In this document: one piece after another, positions 43,055-54,570 of the stretch
How positions within the stretch are numbered: position 1 is the stretch's first letter
Layout: each line of letters opens with the position of its first letter
NCBI GenBank assembly: GCA_905221605.1
Contig: CAJNDS010002522.1
Coordinates: 191,182-255,181, forward strand
DNA length: 64,000 bases
Source: Symbiodinium natans
Lineage: Eukaryota; Sar; Dinophyceae; Suessiales; Symbiodiniaceae
Direction: 5' to 3'
The notes under the pieces: model-generated
Database searches by the model: none
Told to the model about the DNA's origin: nothing
What the model saw: the letters and a program-made list of their open reading frames with translations, nothing else
Made by a program: the position numbers and the translations under genes

Positions 43055-43587
43055 GTGTCGAAGGGATTATCGGGGCTAATGTTGGCATTGCAAGCCACCA
43101 CTGTGCTTAGGGCTCGGGGTGTTTAGGGTTTAGGGTTGATGGTTTAGGGTATCTAGGGTTTAGGGTGTCTAGGGTTCAGGGTGTTTAGGGTCGAGGGTTT
43201 AGGGTTTAGGGCTACTAAAACCCCCCCCCCCCACAGGTTCCCCCCTTAAATAGCCAAGCCACGGCGGAGGTTGCGTCTGAGCACAAGGCTGGCAACAGCT
43301 CGCACCATCAGCCCCCCAGCGGCTGTGCCTGCGGTCGGACGAATCTCGGCCCATCTTGCCGTGTGTTCGGGTTGAGGGCTTAGGGTTTAGGGCTATAATA
43401 ATGTTTAGGGCTTCGGGTTTAGGGCTACAGTGTTTAGGGTTTAGGGTTTAGGGCTATAGTGTTTAGGGTTTAGGGCTACAGGTGTTTGGGGTTTAGGGTT
43501 TAGGGTTTTGGGTTCTAGGGATGAGGGTCTCGGCCTTGGAGTGAGCGCGCCGCTGCAAAACAAACTGCTCTTGAGCTGGCGGCCGCT

Positions 43588-43797
43588 ACTTGGAGGTTCA
43601 TGGTATAGGGTTTAGGGTTTAGGGTTTAGGGTTTAGGGTTTAGGATTTAGGGTTTAGGGTTTAGGGTACTTAAAAACACAATTTTAACTGTACTTATCAC
43701 CCCACTTATAAGCCCTTTTAAGTGCCCTAGCATGGCTATAATTGGCTTGTAGGTACAGTTATAATTGGGTTATTAAGTACCATGAGCCTCCCAGGTT
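43588..43797. mobile_element. MITE interrupted by a telomere-type insert
   Basis: The left end ACTTGGAGGTTCATGGTA is followed by 61 bp of TTTAGGG repeats (43606-43666) and then the expected continuation TACTTAAAAACACAATTT. The right end is ACAGTTATAATTGGGTTATT and AAGTACCATGAGCCTCC. Removing the insert gives an element of about 149 bp, like its relatives. TA is present on both sides of the insert. Confidence 0.75.
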
Positions 43798-43869
43798 GCA
43801 CTGCACAAGCACAGCCCAAGCAAGCCCCCTGGGGCATGGTGAGGAAACCTATCTTGGGGTAGTATTAGA

Positions 43870-44000
43870 TGAGGGGGGGGGACCCTTAGAAGGGCCCCTG
43901 AAATCTTATCCCCCTTTTCTAACCCTTATGTAATTACACCTTATAGTGTCCCTATATGCCTACGTAGCTGCTACACGAACCCGAAGGTCCCCTTTTTGTG
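43870..44000. repeat. MITE-like repeat, inverted relative of 3290-3425
   Basis: CCTTAGAAGGGCCCCTGAAAT, ACACCTTATAGTGTCCC and CTACGTAGCTGC match the reverse complement of the copy in the PC-esterase-like gene. Confidence 0.7.
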
Positions 44001-44185
44001 TCCCTTCTGTATCTAAGGGTAGTCACATGGTCCCTTGACATGGTCCCTTACCTGCTCTAAAGGGTTCTGATGTATGGGCCCTTGGGTTGTCCGGGGGTCC
44101 CTTTTTGAGGGCCCATATGAACGGACCATGTAACCACCCGAAGACCTAAAGGGGGAACGGAACCCTGAACAACTTCCCGCCTAGG

Positions 44186-44257
44186 CTGCTGCTGGCGCTG
44201 CTGTTAGTGGCCGCGCTGGGCGCCTTTCTGCCCCCGGGCTCCAGCCCGAACTTGTAA
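44186..44257 (+). CDS. Signal-anchor exon candidate
   Basis: After CTAG|G the frame reads LLLALLLVAALGAFLPPGSS, a typical signal peptide or signal-anchor core, ending at TAA 44255-44257 unless spliced earlier. It could be the 5' exon of a secretory or Golgi protein encoded further right, perhaps the methyltransferase-like gene ending at 61453, but 11 kb and many repeats lie between. Confidence 0.3.
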   Translation: MLLALLLVAALGAFLPPGSSPNL

Positions 44258-44909
44258 ACTGGCCCGTGAACCCAAACACCCACAGCCTACACCCTAGACT
44301 CAGACCCTGACCCCGGCGCAGACCCTGAAAAACATAAACCCTTACACCCCGAAAACTGGAGAACCGAAGACCTGGAGCCCTGAACCCAAAACCTAAGCCC
44401 GAAGCCCCCGAAGACCCGGCTGCCTCAACAACCTCCCGAAATCCCTAAACCCTTCAGAACCTAAACCCCAAGACCGTCAACCCTTAAGAGCCTCTCTTAG
44501 CCCCTAAAACCCCGAAAGCCCTCAATTCCAGAAGCTTCGTGGTTTAAGTGTTGGGTTTTTTGTGGTATCTTGCGGGTTTCTTGTTGGTGTTGTGCTTGCG
44601 CAATACGGCGTTGGTATCAGTTGGGGGTTCTGTGCCCTGAGCCCGATTCCCGGCTTTGATTTCGAACCAACCCCCCCCCCCCCGCCCAATCTAGGATTTA
44701 GGGTGTAGAGTTTCTCTGGGAAATTCCTGGACTTACTCGTACGTTAGGGTTCAGGGCATAGACGGACTAAAGAAGAGGGAAATACTCTAAATCCATAAAC
44801 CACAAGTCCTAATTCCTTGCTTCAAGAGCGGAATCCCAAAGACTCAACTATATATCAGTCAAAAGGGGTTATGGTACCCAGAATGGTGTATCGGTGAGCA
44901 GGTCGGGGT

Positions 44910-45018
44910 TTAGGGTTAAGGGTTTAGTTAGGGTTTAGGGTTTAGGGTTTAGGGTTTAGGGTTTAGGGTTTAGGGTTTAGGGTTTAGGGTTTAGGGTTTA
45001 GGGTTTAGGGTTTAGGGT
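44910..45018 (+). repeat. TTTAGGG array
   Basis: About 15 units, ending directly at the exon-like island that begins near 45018. Other arrays in this stretch: 45590-45690 (C-strand), 45820-45930 (G), 46320-46400 (C), 46687-46770 (C), 47160-47210 (G), 48330-48405 and 48715-48810 (C) and 49310-49400 (G). Confidence 0.95.
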
Positions 45019-48000
45019 TCCCGAAGCCCGAAGGTTCCGCCAGCCCATCCGGTGCGACCAGATCTCTGCAACGATCTCGGCCGCCGTGGGCCCTCTCTCA
45101 GTGAGCCCTGGGCTGGACCTGGGTTCATTTTTGGCCTTGAAGGGGGCTTTAAGGGGCTTTGAGGTGCTTCAAGAGGCGGCTTTCAAGGGATTCTTTGGGG
45201 GCTTCAAGGGGTTTTAAGGGTCTCTTGTAGGGGCTTCAAGGGGCTTTAGGGGTTGGATGGGGCTTTTCAGGAACTTTGGGGTTTTAGGGGTTCTAGGGGG
45301 CTTTCGGTCTTGTTCTAGGGCTCAGGCTGGAGCGTTGCTGAGGGTTGAGGCCTTGGGGGCTTTGGAGTGTAGGGTCAACTTGCTTCGTCTCAACCCTTCA
45401 CTGAGCAGTGGGCTGCTTGAAGATACTGCCTAGGAAACTTCTTAGAGAGTTCAGGGTTTAGGCTGGTTTGAGGAATTCGATGTAAAGTGGAAAAGTTTCC
45501 GAATGTTGGGCGAACCAATGGGCAGGTGGGTATGTCTCGGCGCTTGACAAGCTGCTTGACTAGTGAATGCTTTGACCTGAGATGCTAAACCCTAAGCCCT
45601 CAGCCCTCAGCCTCACCCTAAGTAACCCTAAACCCTAAACCCTCAGCCCTCAACCCTAAACCCTCAACCCTAAACCCTAAACCCGAGGCCTTAAACCCTA
45701 AACACCTCAACCCGTGAAGCGCCACACAACACAACATGACGCCCAGGGCCAGCGGCCAAGCTTCGGCATTGACCGAAGCCACGCCCAATGTTCTTCCTCC
45801 GACAGTGCCGCTGGGTGTGGGTTTAGGGTTTAGGGTTTAGGGTTTATGGTTTAGGCTTTAGGGTTTAGGGTTTAGGTGGTAGGGTTTAGGGTTTAGGGTT
45901 TGGGGTGGTTTAGGGTTCAGGGTTTAGGCTTTGAAGGTTCGTGGGGTTTTAGAAATGAGGTTCGAAGCATCCTAGATAAGACTATCACGTACATCCATCG
46001 TTTCCCTTCTGAGAACTACCCGGGAACCTCCATCTGTATTGTAGACTGCAGCCCCGAAACGCAAACAACCACAGGAGATCAGCACTTCTCAAAATTAAGG
46101 TCACTTATATGCTCCCTTAGCTCCTTTAAGGGGGTGTATAAGGGGTCCCCATTTAAGGGCCTATAGTAAGGGACCATGTAAGGTTTGCTTTTGGGGTCCT
46201 TAGTATAAGGCGGCGCCTATTATGTAGGGTACCCAATCATTTAAAGAACTGGCCAAATCCTAAACCCCATACCTCTGAACCCCCCTCCCCAAGGCCTCTA
46301 AACCCCAACGTCCCAAAACCCCTAAACCCTAAACCGTAAACCCTAGACCCTAAACCCTAAAACCCTACACCCCTAAACCCCAAACCCGAAGCCCTACGAC
46401 CTGAAGATCCCAAGCCCCAACATCCTCAGACTACAGCCTCCTTAAGGAGTCGAAAAGTAGTTACATGGTCCCTTAACTTACTGTTGGTTAGAAGGGAATC
46501 AGGGAATGAGGTACCCTATATCCCCCTATATACACCCTTAAAGGGATTATATAGGGTACCTCATTCCCTCATTCCCTACGAACCAACAGTAAGTTAAGAG
46601 GGAGCAGCACCTCATCTGTGTCTTCCAAGACTGGCGCCCGAGTTCTTCTCCCACACCATGGGACACGTTGCTCTTGCTCCTGGGGTCACCCCTAAACCCT
46701 AAACCCTAAACCCTAAACCCTAAACCCTAAACCCTAAACCCTAAACCCTAAACCCTAAACCCTAAACCCTATGAAAGGAGCCACTGCTGTGATACCGATG
46801 GTTCATTCGAAGGCCGCCGGTAAGTATGACGTGTCAAGCAAAGGTGCAGCCGCGAAGTGCCCCAAAGGCGAGATCGATGAGACGAACGTCTTGCATTTCA
46901 CAAGCCGGTTTCAACTCAGGTGGCGCTTCAGCCTCGCAGCGAGAACCTGCCATGAGCTATCCTGTGAGGAAATATGTGTTGGTAGGGTAGCGATAAATTA
47001 AACTTTTAGCTGCCTTGTTAAGAAACCCAACAAGCCCAAAAAAGCTAAGGATCAGAACCCTTATCAGAACCCCGAAAGAGACGGCAAACGCCATTTTTGT
47101 TAGGGTTCTAAGGGGGAGTAGGGCCAAGCTTCCAAGAGGTGTGGAGCTCCTAGACCCTGGATTTAGGGTTTAGGGTTTAGGGTTTAGGGTTTAGGGTTTA
47201 GGGTTTAGGGGTGACCCCAGCCCAAGCAGACCCTAAACCATATGGGTACTTCCAAAAATAAGAACCTCACCCCAAATGTACTCTAAGCAGGCTCTAGTAC
47301 TTTTTGCAGGAACCCCCCACCCCGCAAAACCGTAAACCCTAAACCAAACAACCCTAAACTCCTAAAGCCCCCTAAGCCAATGAAACTCTCGCACCCGTAC
47401 TCTCAAGACCTTTAAAACGCCCAAACTGGATGCCAACTTGCAGAGCCTTTTTGCCTTCCACTATGGCTTACATGCCCGGATGGACAATTTGTTGGGGATG
47501 GGGTTGGTAAATGTCTACCTAAACCCTACAAACCCTAGACCCTTAAACCTTCAACCCTAAAACCCAAAAGCCCTAAAACCCCAAAGCCCTAAACCCCCCA
47601 AAACCCTAAAGCCCTGAAGGCCTTTGTGGTACTTTACCGCAACTTTAGATCCTTAGCTTTTTTGGGCTTATTGGGTTTCTTGACAAGGCAGCTAAAGGTC
47701 TAATTTATAGCAACCCTGCTAAGCGCAGCCAAGAGTGGGGTCTACCTAAACCCTATCAACCCTAAACCCTTAAACCCTGAAACCTTTTAACCCTTAAATC
47801 CCTAAACCCTTAAACCCTTAAACCCTTAAACCCTTAAACCCCTAAACCCTTAACCCTAAACCCCTAAAACCCTAAACCCTAAACCCTAAAACCCTGAAAG
47901 TCGCGTGCTTTGGGCATGCCCAAGGCCCGCGCCGGCGCCTCCCCCGGCGTTTCTGGCTCCGGCCCCGGCGAAGCCGCTGGAGGCGCCCCTCTGTTTAGGG

Positions 48001-50745
48001 TTTAGGGTTTAGGGTTTAGGGTTTAGGGGTTTAAGGGTTTAAGGGCTTAAGGGTTTAAGGGTTTAAGGGTTTAAGGGTCTAAGGGTTTAGGGGTTTAAGG
48101 GTTTAAGGGTTTAAGGGTCTAAGGGTTTAGGGGTTTAGGGGTTTAAGGGTTCAAGGGTTTAAGGGTTTAAGGGTTCAAGGGTCTAAGGGTTCAAGGGTTT
48201 AAGGGTTTAAGGGTTTGAGAAATTAGGGGGCCCTGAGGCTTCCTTGCCCTGGACCCCAAACCCTGAGCCCCAAGGCTTCACATCATTTCTTGAAACCCCG
48301 AAGCCCTGAGGCTTCATATTGCAGACCCCACACCCCAAACCCTAAACCCTAAACCCTAAACCCTAAACCCTAAACCCTAAACCCTAAACCCTAAACCCTA
48401 AACCCGAAGGTTTCGGATTTGTAGAGAGGACGCCCGAAACCCTAAACCTCAGGCTTCAGATTGTAAGCCACACCCCAAATCCTAGCCCTGAGGTTCCCTA
48501 GACCCTAAACCCTGAACCCTGAACTCCAAACAACAAATCCTAAACCCTAAGCCCTAAATCCTAAACCCTAAATCCTAAACCCTAAACCCTAAATCCTAAA
48601 CCCTAAACCCTGTTTTGGGCAACCCTGGACCCTCCCTCCCCCCTGACAAAACCAGATGTTGGCGGCCACCTTTCACATTAAGGCACGAAGCCCTGAAGGA
48701 CCCTAAACCTCAACCCCAAACCCTAGAGCCTAAACCCTAAACTCTAAACCCTAAACCCTAAACCCTAAACCCTAAACCCTAAACCCTAAACCCTAAACCC
48801 TAAACCCTTAAACCTAAAACCTAGACCCCAAACCCCAAACCCTGAAGGGGTCCAGCGTTTGGGGTTTTAGGGTTTCAGGGTTATAGGGTTCTAGGGTTTT
48901 AGGGCTTTAGGGTTTTAGGGTTATAGGTTTAGGGTTTTAGGGTTTCAGGGTTATAGGGTTCAAGCCCTCAACCCCCTCAATCGAACCCCTCATTTCCTCA
49001 ACCCTGCAACCCTTTTATAACTACTTGTCACCAATGATAGCCCTATTGGGATACTTAAGGGGCTTGTAAGAGGCCCATAAGTACAGTTCTAATTGGGTTA
49101 TCTTTGGGTACTTTTTATATACAGAACCTCCAGTGCGACCCTACACCCTGAACCCTAGACTCCTACACCCCCTCAGCCCCTAAACCCCTCAACCCCTAAC
49201 CTGAAACCAGCCCCACAAGAGGCGCCTGTCCCCTTCGTCATGCGCAGCAAAGATCCCTGCGTGCCCGTCTTAGGCCAGAAGGCTGGAACCTGCGCCAGTT
49301 CTAGTGGGTTTAGGTTTAGGGTTTAGGGTTTAGGGTTTAGGGTTTAGGGTTTAGGGTTTAGGGTTTAGGGTTTAGGGTTTAGGGTTTAGGGTTTAGGGTT
49401 TCGGGGATGAAGATGCGCCCAACTTCCTCGCAGTCGTGAACCTTGAGCGTGAAAGCTACTCAAAGCAAGCCCTTGAATTCTTACAACCTAGCCCCAAGGA
49501 CCGAGACTCCGAGAAAACTGCTGCCCCCTCGCAGAAGCGATAACCCCCCCCAACCACTAAGGCCGTAGCCCCTGGACCCAAAACTGGCTTGACTCGGATT
49601 ACATCTTAGTAACTGAGAACCCCCCCACAGAAGAAAGCCCCAATCCCTAAACTCTTTACTGGGTTGTTTCGGGGAATAGATTTTAAAGTTCGACGGGCCC
49701 GAACCCCCCGAATCCCTGTCAAACCCCGCGACTCAATCACTAAATCCCTAAACCCTAAACCCTAAACCCTAAACCCCAAGCCCTAAACCCCTAAACCCCA
49801 GACCCTAAACCCTAGACAAGAAGGCGCTAAGCTGCGGCGGAATCCGCCAGGTTGTCGTGGGCCCCAGGGAGGAGTTTGAGTACGTCCAAAGTGCCATGGA
49901 CGCCTGGGCAGCTCTTTGGGGGGCTGCATGGGTCAGGTTTTTGCATGTTTACAAGGGTCTAGTTGGAGGTTCATGGTGCTTAGAACCCAATGACACTAGT
50001 GTACGTACAATCCAACAGCAACTGAACTTAGTCCCATTACTTAATGTGCTTAGAACCTAGCCCCTTTCAGTGCCCAAATATATATGGCCTTATTAGGTTC
50101 TGAAGCTCCGCTGAACCTCCAAGCAAAAGCGCTTGGGGTCGAGGGGTTTGGGGATTTGGGGTTGTATTAGGGGTTGACGGGCCTCGGGGTTTTTAGGGTT
50201 TAGAGGTCTACACCCTAAGTCCTTAAAACTTGAATGTTACGGTCCAAGACACAACTTCTACGGAGGCCGCCGAAGAGCCTGGCAGTGGCTTCTCTTGCGG
50301 GCCTTACGTGGGGCTGAGGAAGTGGGGTCTGGGGCTTAGGGTTTATTTAGGGTACCCTAAACCTTAAGCCCTAAACCCTAAGCCCTAAACTCTAAGCCCT
50401 AAGCCTGCTTGAAGACTAGTTGGCCATAGCTAGCGGTTTGGGTTCTCGGAGCCTTTCAGATTACCACTCAAAAGGCAACACATCTCCACACCGGTAAGGT
50501 TTAGGGCTTCCTTCGGGAAACCGATGCCGAACCCCACTGAAGCTGAAACCGAAACTGTTTCAGTTTCAGTTTCTGTACAGCTGGCTCCTAAATTGAAACT
50601 GGAACTGAAGCCGAAACTGAAACCGAAACTGTTTGCGGTTTTGGGGGTAGCAGCTCTCGGATGCCGAGGAGAAGGAGTGGTTCCAGGAACCCCGCATGGG
50701 GCAGATTTGCAAGCTGGCCCTGCAGCAGAAGCAGCAGGCCTTTAG
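45010..50745 (+). CDS. Scattered candidate exons between telomere-type arrays
   Basis: Islands with protein-like composition on the plus strand: 45018-45120 (QPIRCDQISATISAAVG), 46785-47000 (VIPMVHSKAAGKYDVSSKG), 49205-49300 (PVPFVMRSKDPCVPVLGQ), 49403-49465 (DEDAPNFLAVVNLERESYS), 49851-49907 (VVVGPREEFEYVQSAMDAW after CCAG|G, GC donor at 49908) and 50664-50735 (DAEEKEWFQEPRMGQIC). They may be exons of one long gene running into 51.7-53.3 kb. No joins were verified and no family is recognised. Confidence 0.35.
46469..46603. mobile_element. 135-bp MITE with long inverted repeats
   Basis: TCCCTTAACTTACTGTTGGTT at the left end is mirrored by AACCAACAGTAAGTTAAGA and GGGA at the right. Pairing continues inward through GGGAATGAGGTACCCTATA, leaving a loop of about 25 bp. 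No coding capacity. It lies between candidate exons. Confidence 0.85.
47740..48220. repeat. Inverted pair of CCCTTAAA-variant arrays around a GC-rich core
   Basis: The left half is (CCCTTAAA)n with CCCTAAA; the right half is (TTTAAGGG)n with TTTAGGGG variants. The GC-rich core 47900-47995 (CCCGCGCCGGCGCCTCCCCC) may be an exon. The variant TTAA is shared by both arms but rare elsewhere in the window, so the arms have a common origin. Confidence 0.85.
49946..50122. mobile_element. GGAGGTTCATGGT MITE, complete copy
   Basis: The left end GTTGGAGGTTCATGGTGCTT and AGAACCCAAT is mirrored by TTAGGTTCTGAAGC and CTGAACCTCCAAG at the right. Related copies: 35180-35268, 43588-43797, 49020-49130, 59692-59711 (end only), about 59888-59945 and 60777-60912. 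Confidence 0.65.
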
Positions 50746-51588
50746 GGTTTAGGGTTTAGGGTTTAGGGTTTAGAGCTTAGGGCTTGAGGGTTGAGGGTTT
50801 AGGGTTTTGGGGTTTAGGGTATGGGGTTTGGGATCTGGGGTTTGGGGTTTGGGGTCTAGGGTGTGGGGTTAAGGGCTCTGGGTTCTTAGTAGTGAATGAG
50901 GGAAGAAGGTGCCCTGTAGAATCCCTTGATGGGTTTAGTATACGGGATATGAGGTAACCTTATCAAAAAGAACCAGCAAGTTGATTGTCTGATTCGGTCT
51001 TATTAAGACACTTAATCATCCTACCATCTGGTTTATGGCTTAGGGCTTAGGGTTTAGTGGTTCGGTTAGCTAAACCCTAAACCCTAAACCCTAAACCCTA
51101 AACCTTAAACCCTAAACCCTAAGCCCTAAACCCTACACCCTAAACTCTAAACCCTAAGCCCGAAGCCCGAAACCCTAAACCCCAAACCCCAAACCGCAGT
51201 AGCGCTAAAGGGTACGTAACCCCTTCCCACCCAAACCCGCAACGCTGAACCCTCAACTTGTAGAAAAGATAAGGCCGGATCGCTTGTAGGGCTGCTCCTA
51301 AGCCCAGCCGGAGGTTTACGGTTTAGTGTCTAGGGTTTAGGGTTTAGGGCTCAGGGTTCAGGGTATAGAGCTTAGAGTTTAGCCCAAGGCTCTTCAGGGG
51401 TAAATGCCCTAAACTCTTGTGTCTAAATCCCTAGAACTTAGAACCCTAAACTCTTCAACCCCTAAACCCTAAACCCCTAAACTCTTCAACCCCTAAACCC
51501 CCAAACCCCTAAACTCCTAAACCCCTAAACCCCTCAACCCCCCAACCCCTAAACCCCTAAACTCCCAAACCCCCAAACCCCCAAACCG

Positions 51589-51933
51589 TAAACCAGGCCG
51601 CGATGTGGCTGAACTACTCCTAAACCCTAAACCCTAAACCCTAAACCCTAAACCCTAAACCCTAAACCCTAAACCCTAAACCCTAAACCCTAAACCCTAA
51701 ACCCTAAACCCTAAACCCTAAACCCTAAACCCGTCAACCCTAAACCAGGCCGCGATGTGGCTGAACTACTCCAAGGCGGTGTTCAAGCCCGTCGTGGACC
51801 AGCCGCCGCGCGACCCGACTCCCCAGGAGGCAGAAGTCCTGTCCTACTTCCTGGACAAGGAAAAGGGCGTTTAAGGCGTTTAGGATTTAGGGTTTAGGGT
51901 TTAGGGTTTAGGGCTACTTCCTGGACAAGGAAA
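51589..51933 (+). repeat. Exon with both ends duplicated across telomere-type tracts
   Basis: 51589-51620 is an exact 32-bp copy of 51741-51772 (the acceptor plus exon start), separated by about 120 bp of CCCTAAA. 51914-51933 is an exact 20-bp copy of 51844-51863 (the exon end), separated by a short TTTAGGG tract. The ghosts stop abruptly at the telomere-type units. Confidence 0.9.
51749..51866 (+). CDS. Exon of an unknown gene
   Basis: After an ACCAG|G acceptor the frame reads AAMWLNYSKAVFKPVVDQPP, then RDPTPQEAEVLSYFLDKEK, ending near a GC or GT donor (51867 or 51869). Composition and lack of stops support coding. It could join in phase to 52362 onward (PAAALDRAVALWVSIW). No family recognised. 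Confidence 0.5.
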
Positions 51934-53227
51934 GTCCGTAGGGGTGTTTGGGGCTTTTTTAGGGGTTTTGTTAGGGTTTTTGGAGGAGCTTTTGGGGTTT
52001 TGGGCCCAAATCTCGCTATCATCCTTGCGTGGTTAGTTCCCGAGGTCATAGGTTTAGGGCTTATAGTGATACTGGCGCAAATAAGCACCCATACGAAGGG
52101 CCCTTGTTACTGCCCTGCGAAGTCCCCCAAGCCTTCCTGGCTTTAGGGTTTAGGGTTTGGGGATCTAGGAAGTCGGGTTTGGTGCATTCTGATCAGGGCT
52201 TCGGGGCCTTAAACCCTAAACCCTAAACCCTAAACCCTAAACCCTAAACCCTAAACCCTAAACCCTAAACCCTAAACCCTAAACCCTAAACCCTAAACCC
52301 CAAACCCTAAACCCTAAACCCCAAACCCTAAACTCGGAACCCTCATGGTTTTTGCTCCAGGACCAGCGGCGGCACTGGATAGAGCCGTTGCCCTTTGGGT
52401 CAGCATTTGGGTCGGGCTTTTCGGTCGAAGAAGCCCCAAACCCCTTTAGGGTTTAGGGCTTAGGGTTAGCCCATAAGCCTCGCACCTTTATAGATTCCAA
52501 AAAACACTCCTTTTGAGTAAATCCAATACCCCAACCCCAAGCCCTAAACCAATCCAATGCTTGTTTTGGGAGCCCTAAACCCCTCTTTTTTTGGTAGGCT
52601 GTTGTTGCACCTCTGCAAATTCTTAGGTAACCTACAGCGACTCGAGGTTTCGGGTCCCAAGGCTTCAGGGTTTCGGGATTAGGGCCTTTTTTGGGTTTAG
52701 GGTTACAGGGTTTAGGGTTTTAGGGTGTAGGGTCTCCAGGTGCAGGGTTTAGCCCTAGGTTTAGGGTTAGGGTTTCAGTAGGGTTTATGGCAAGTAAGGT
52801 TCGGGATGGAGAGTTTTCGGGTTTGGGGGGGTTTAGGCTTCTGGCATTTGCCATTACCATGTTGTGATGTGATTCCTAACCCTAAACCCTAAACCCTAAA
52901 CCCTAAACCCTAAACCCTAAACCCTAAACCCTAAACCCTAAACCCTAAACACATGCAGACCCCACCATCCAGAAGCCCCAGTCCAATCGGTCCGCACTAC
53001 GCCCCCAAAGCATGTGACGAGTGCACTGAGCACGCAACCCTGAAGCCTGAGTAGCTGCACACTTTAACCTTATAGCCCTAAACCCTAAACCCTAAACCCT
53101 AAACCCTAAACCCTAAACCCTAAACCCCTAAACCCTAAACCCTAAACCCTAAAACCCTAAACCCTAAACCCTAAACCCTAAACCCTAAACCCCCAAAACC
53201 CCTACTGTAAGCTGCTGTAAGCTCAAG

Positions 53228-53303
53228 GTCGGGCGTTGCTCGCAACCCGCACTCGGTCTGCCCCAACACGGGCGGGGTAGACAAGTTTGACATCCAGCTT
53301 CCC
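53228..53303 (+). CDS. Exon of an unknown gene, possibly upstream part of the methyltransferase-like gene
   Basis: Acceptor CAAG|G; the frame reads SGVARNPHSVCPNTGGVDKF and DIQLP to a GT donor at 53304. It lies between a CCCTAAA array (53080-53195) and a TTTAGGG array (53313-53345). Confidence 0.45.
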
Positions 53304-53714
53304 GTACGCACGGTTTAGGGTTTAGGGTTTAGGGTTTAGGGTTTAAGGTTCTGGGGTGTTGGGAGCGCTTTAACAAACCCTCCGCAAGCCTTTTCTGGAG
53401 TTTATGATGGGAAATGAGGCCCATGGGGTTCAGGCTTCCTAGGCCCCATGCAACCCTCAGCCTCAACCATACACCCCTAAACCCTAAACCCTAAACCCTA
53501 AACCCTAAACCCTAAACCCTAAACCCTAAACCCTAAGCCCTCAACCCTAAACCCGAAATTCTCAAATCCCTGAACCGCTAAACCCCAAACGAGGCAACGG
53601 TGTGGTTGCCGTTGTTGCCTCCTTGCCAGAGAAAGACGAGGTGGAAAAAACGGACTTTGTGAGAGTCTGAGAGGGCGAACCGTTTTTGGCGTCTAGGGGT
53701 TTAGGGGTCTGGGG

Positions 53715-53870
53715 TCCCTAAACCCTAAACCCTAAACCCTAAACCCTAAACCCTAAACCCTAAACCCTAAAGACCCTAAAGACCCTAAAGACCCTAAAGA
53801 CCCTAAACCCTAAACCCTAAACCCTAATTGACGGTTTAGGGTTTAGGGCTTAGGGTTTAGGGTTCAGGCA
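53715..53870. repeat. CCCTAAA array with AGACCCTAA variant block
   Basis: Perfect units, then four copies of a 10-bp AAGACCCTAA variant, perfect units again, then a G-strand block (53835-53870). It shows local spread of a variant unit. Confidence 0.9.
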
Positions 53871-53995
53871 GCCGTTCTCGTTGCCCATCGAGGAGTAGGT
53901 GCACGTGTGCCGAGGTACCTGGTGCTGGAAACCTACTGTGGACATCCAGGACTGTTCTGAACCAAGGGTTTAGGGTTTAGGGTTTAGGGCTACTC

Positions 53996-54112
53996 GGACC
54001 CAGAGTAGTCCCTTATTCCCCTTTTTTAGGGTTTAGGTTCCCTTATAATCCCCTTTAAACCAAAAAGGGTGCCCTTTTTATTCCTAGGTTACTCTTGGGT
54101 CTAGAAGGTCTA
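53996..54112. repeat. GACCCAGAGTAG repeat family, copy 2
   Basis: See 34625-34756: same order (TTCCCCTTTTTTAGGGTTTA, AGGGTGCCCTTTT, TTCCTAGGTTACTCTTGGGT). Confidence 0.75.
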
Positions 54113-54189
54113 AGCTCGTGGATGTCGAAAAGCAGGGAACAGTAGCAAGAGCTTCGTTTCAGTAGGGTCTATGTGTTAGGTGCACAGCG

Positions 54190-54430
54190 GTTGATCTACA
54201 CATTTTGTTGTTATTGTTCTTATTCTTGTTCTTATTCTTATTCTTATTCTTTTTCTTCTTATATGATGTTTTTGAACTATTTGCTTATTTTTTTGGGGGG
54301 CGGGGTGTGGGGAGGGGTGGGGGATGCTTGAAGTCATTTTTCAGCCCCAAAAGCTGTGTTCGCCGTTCGTAAGTCGGCAGGTTTGAGGGTGCCAAATGCT
54401 GGAAGATGACCAGAAGCCCCCCCCCCCCCC

Positions 54431-54461
<31 letters not shown>

Positions 54462-54570
54462 CGCCGCTTCCAGGCACGCCAATGACATGGAAAGCACATT
54501 CTCACGCTTTCTGCTGGAATCGAACCTGCTGGTTCTTAGCAGGGAAGAACCAGTAGGCTAAGGGGGCTGG
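54190..54570 (-). repeat. T-rich tract, C-run/A-run junction and tRNA T-arm-like motif
   Basis: 54210-54260 is (TTCTTA)n-like. 54418-54459 is a C homopolymer joined to about 30 A. On the minus strand GGTTCGATTCC (54517-54527) resembles a pol III B box, and a 9-bp hairpin CTGGTTCTT/AAGAACCAG lies beside it. The spacing does not make a tRNA. A tRNA-derived SINE ending in a T/G tract is possible. Confidence 0.35.

Larger units (their letters stand above)
38588..44180. other. Telomere-repeat-dominated region
   Basis: CCCTAAA/CCCTCAA at 38885-39000, 39858-39960, 40095-40300 and 41408-41560; TTTAGGG at 40455-40500, 41270-41305, 41668-41880 and 41950-42062; TTTTAGGG-type at 42420-42660; mixed blocks at 43110-43215 and 43375-43520. 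Between them are a 13-bp tandem GGGATAAACCCTG (40637-40695), an AT-rich island (41030-41190) and GC-rich fragments at 41310-41405 and 43250-43365 that may be exon pieces. No gene is called. Confidence 0.7.

Noticed and set aside
42781-43110. Open frames with poly-Ala/Gly, Ser or Pro on both strands
   Set aside because: Translations of a trinucleotide microsatellite; every frame lacking a stop is expected.
54517-54560. tRNA gene on the minus strand
   Set aside because: Only a T-arm-like motif and a 9-bp hairpin; no cloverleaf with acceptor and anticodon arms can be drawn. The same holds for the T-arm-like motif near 61832.
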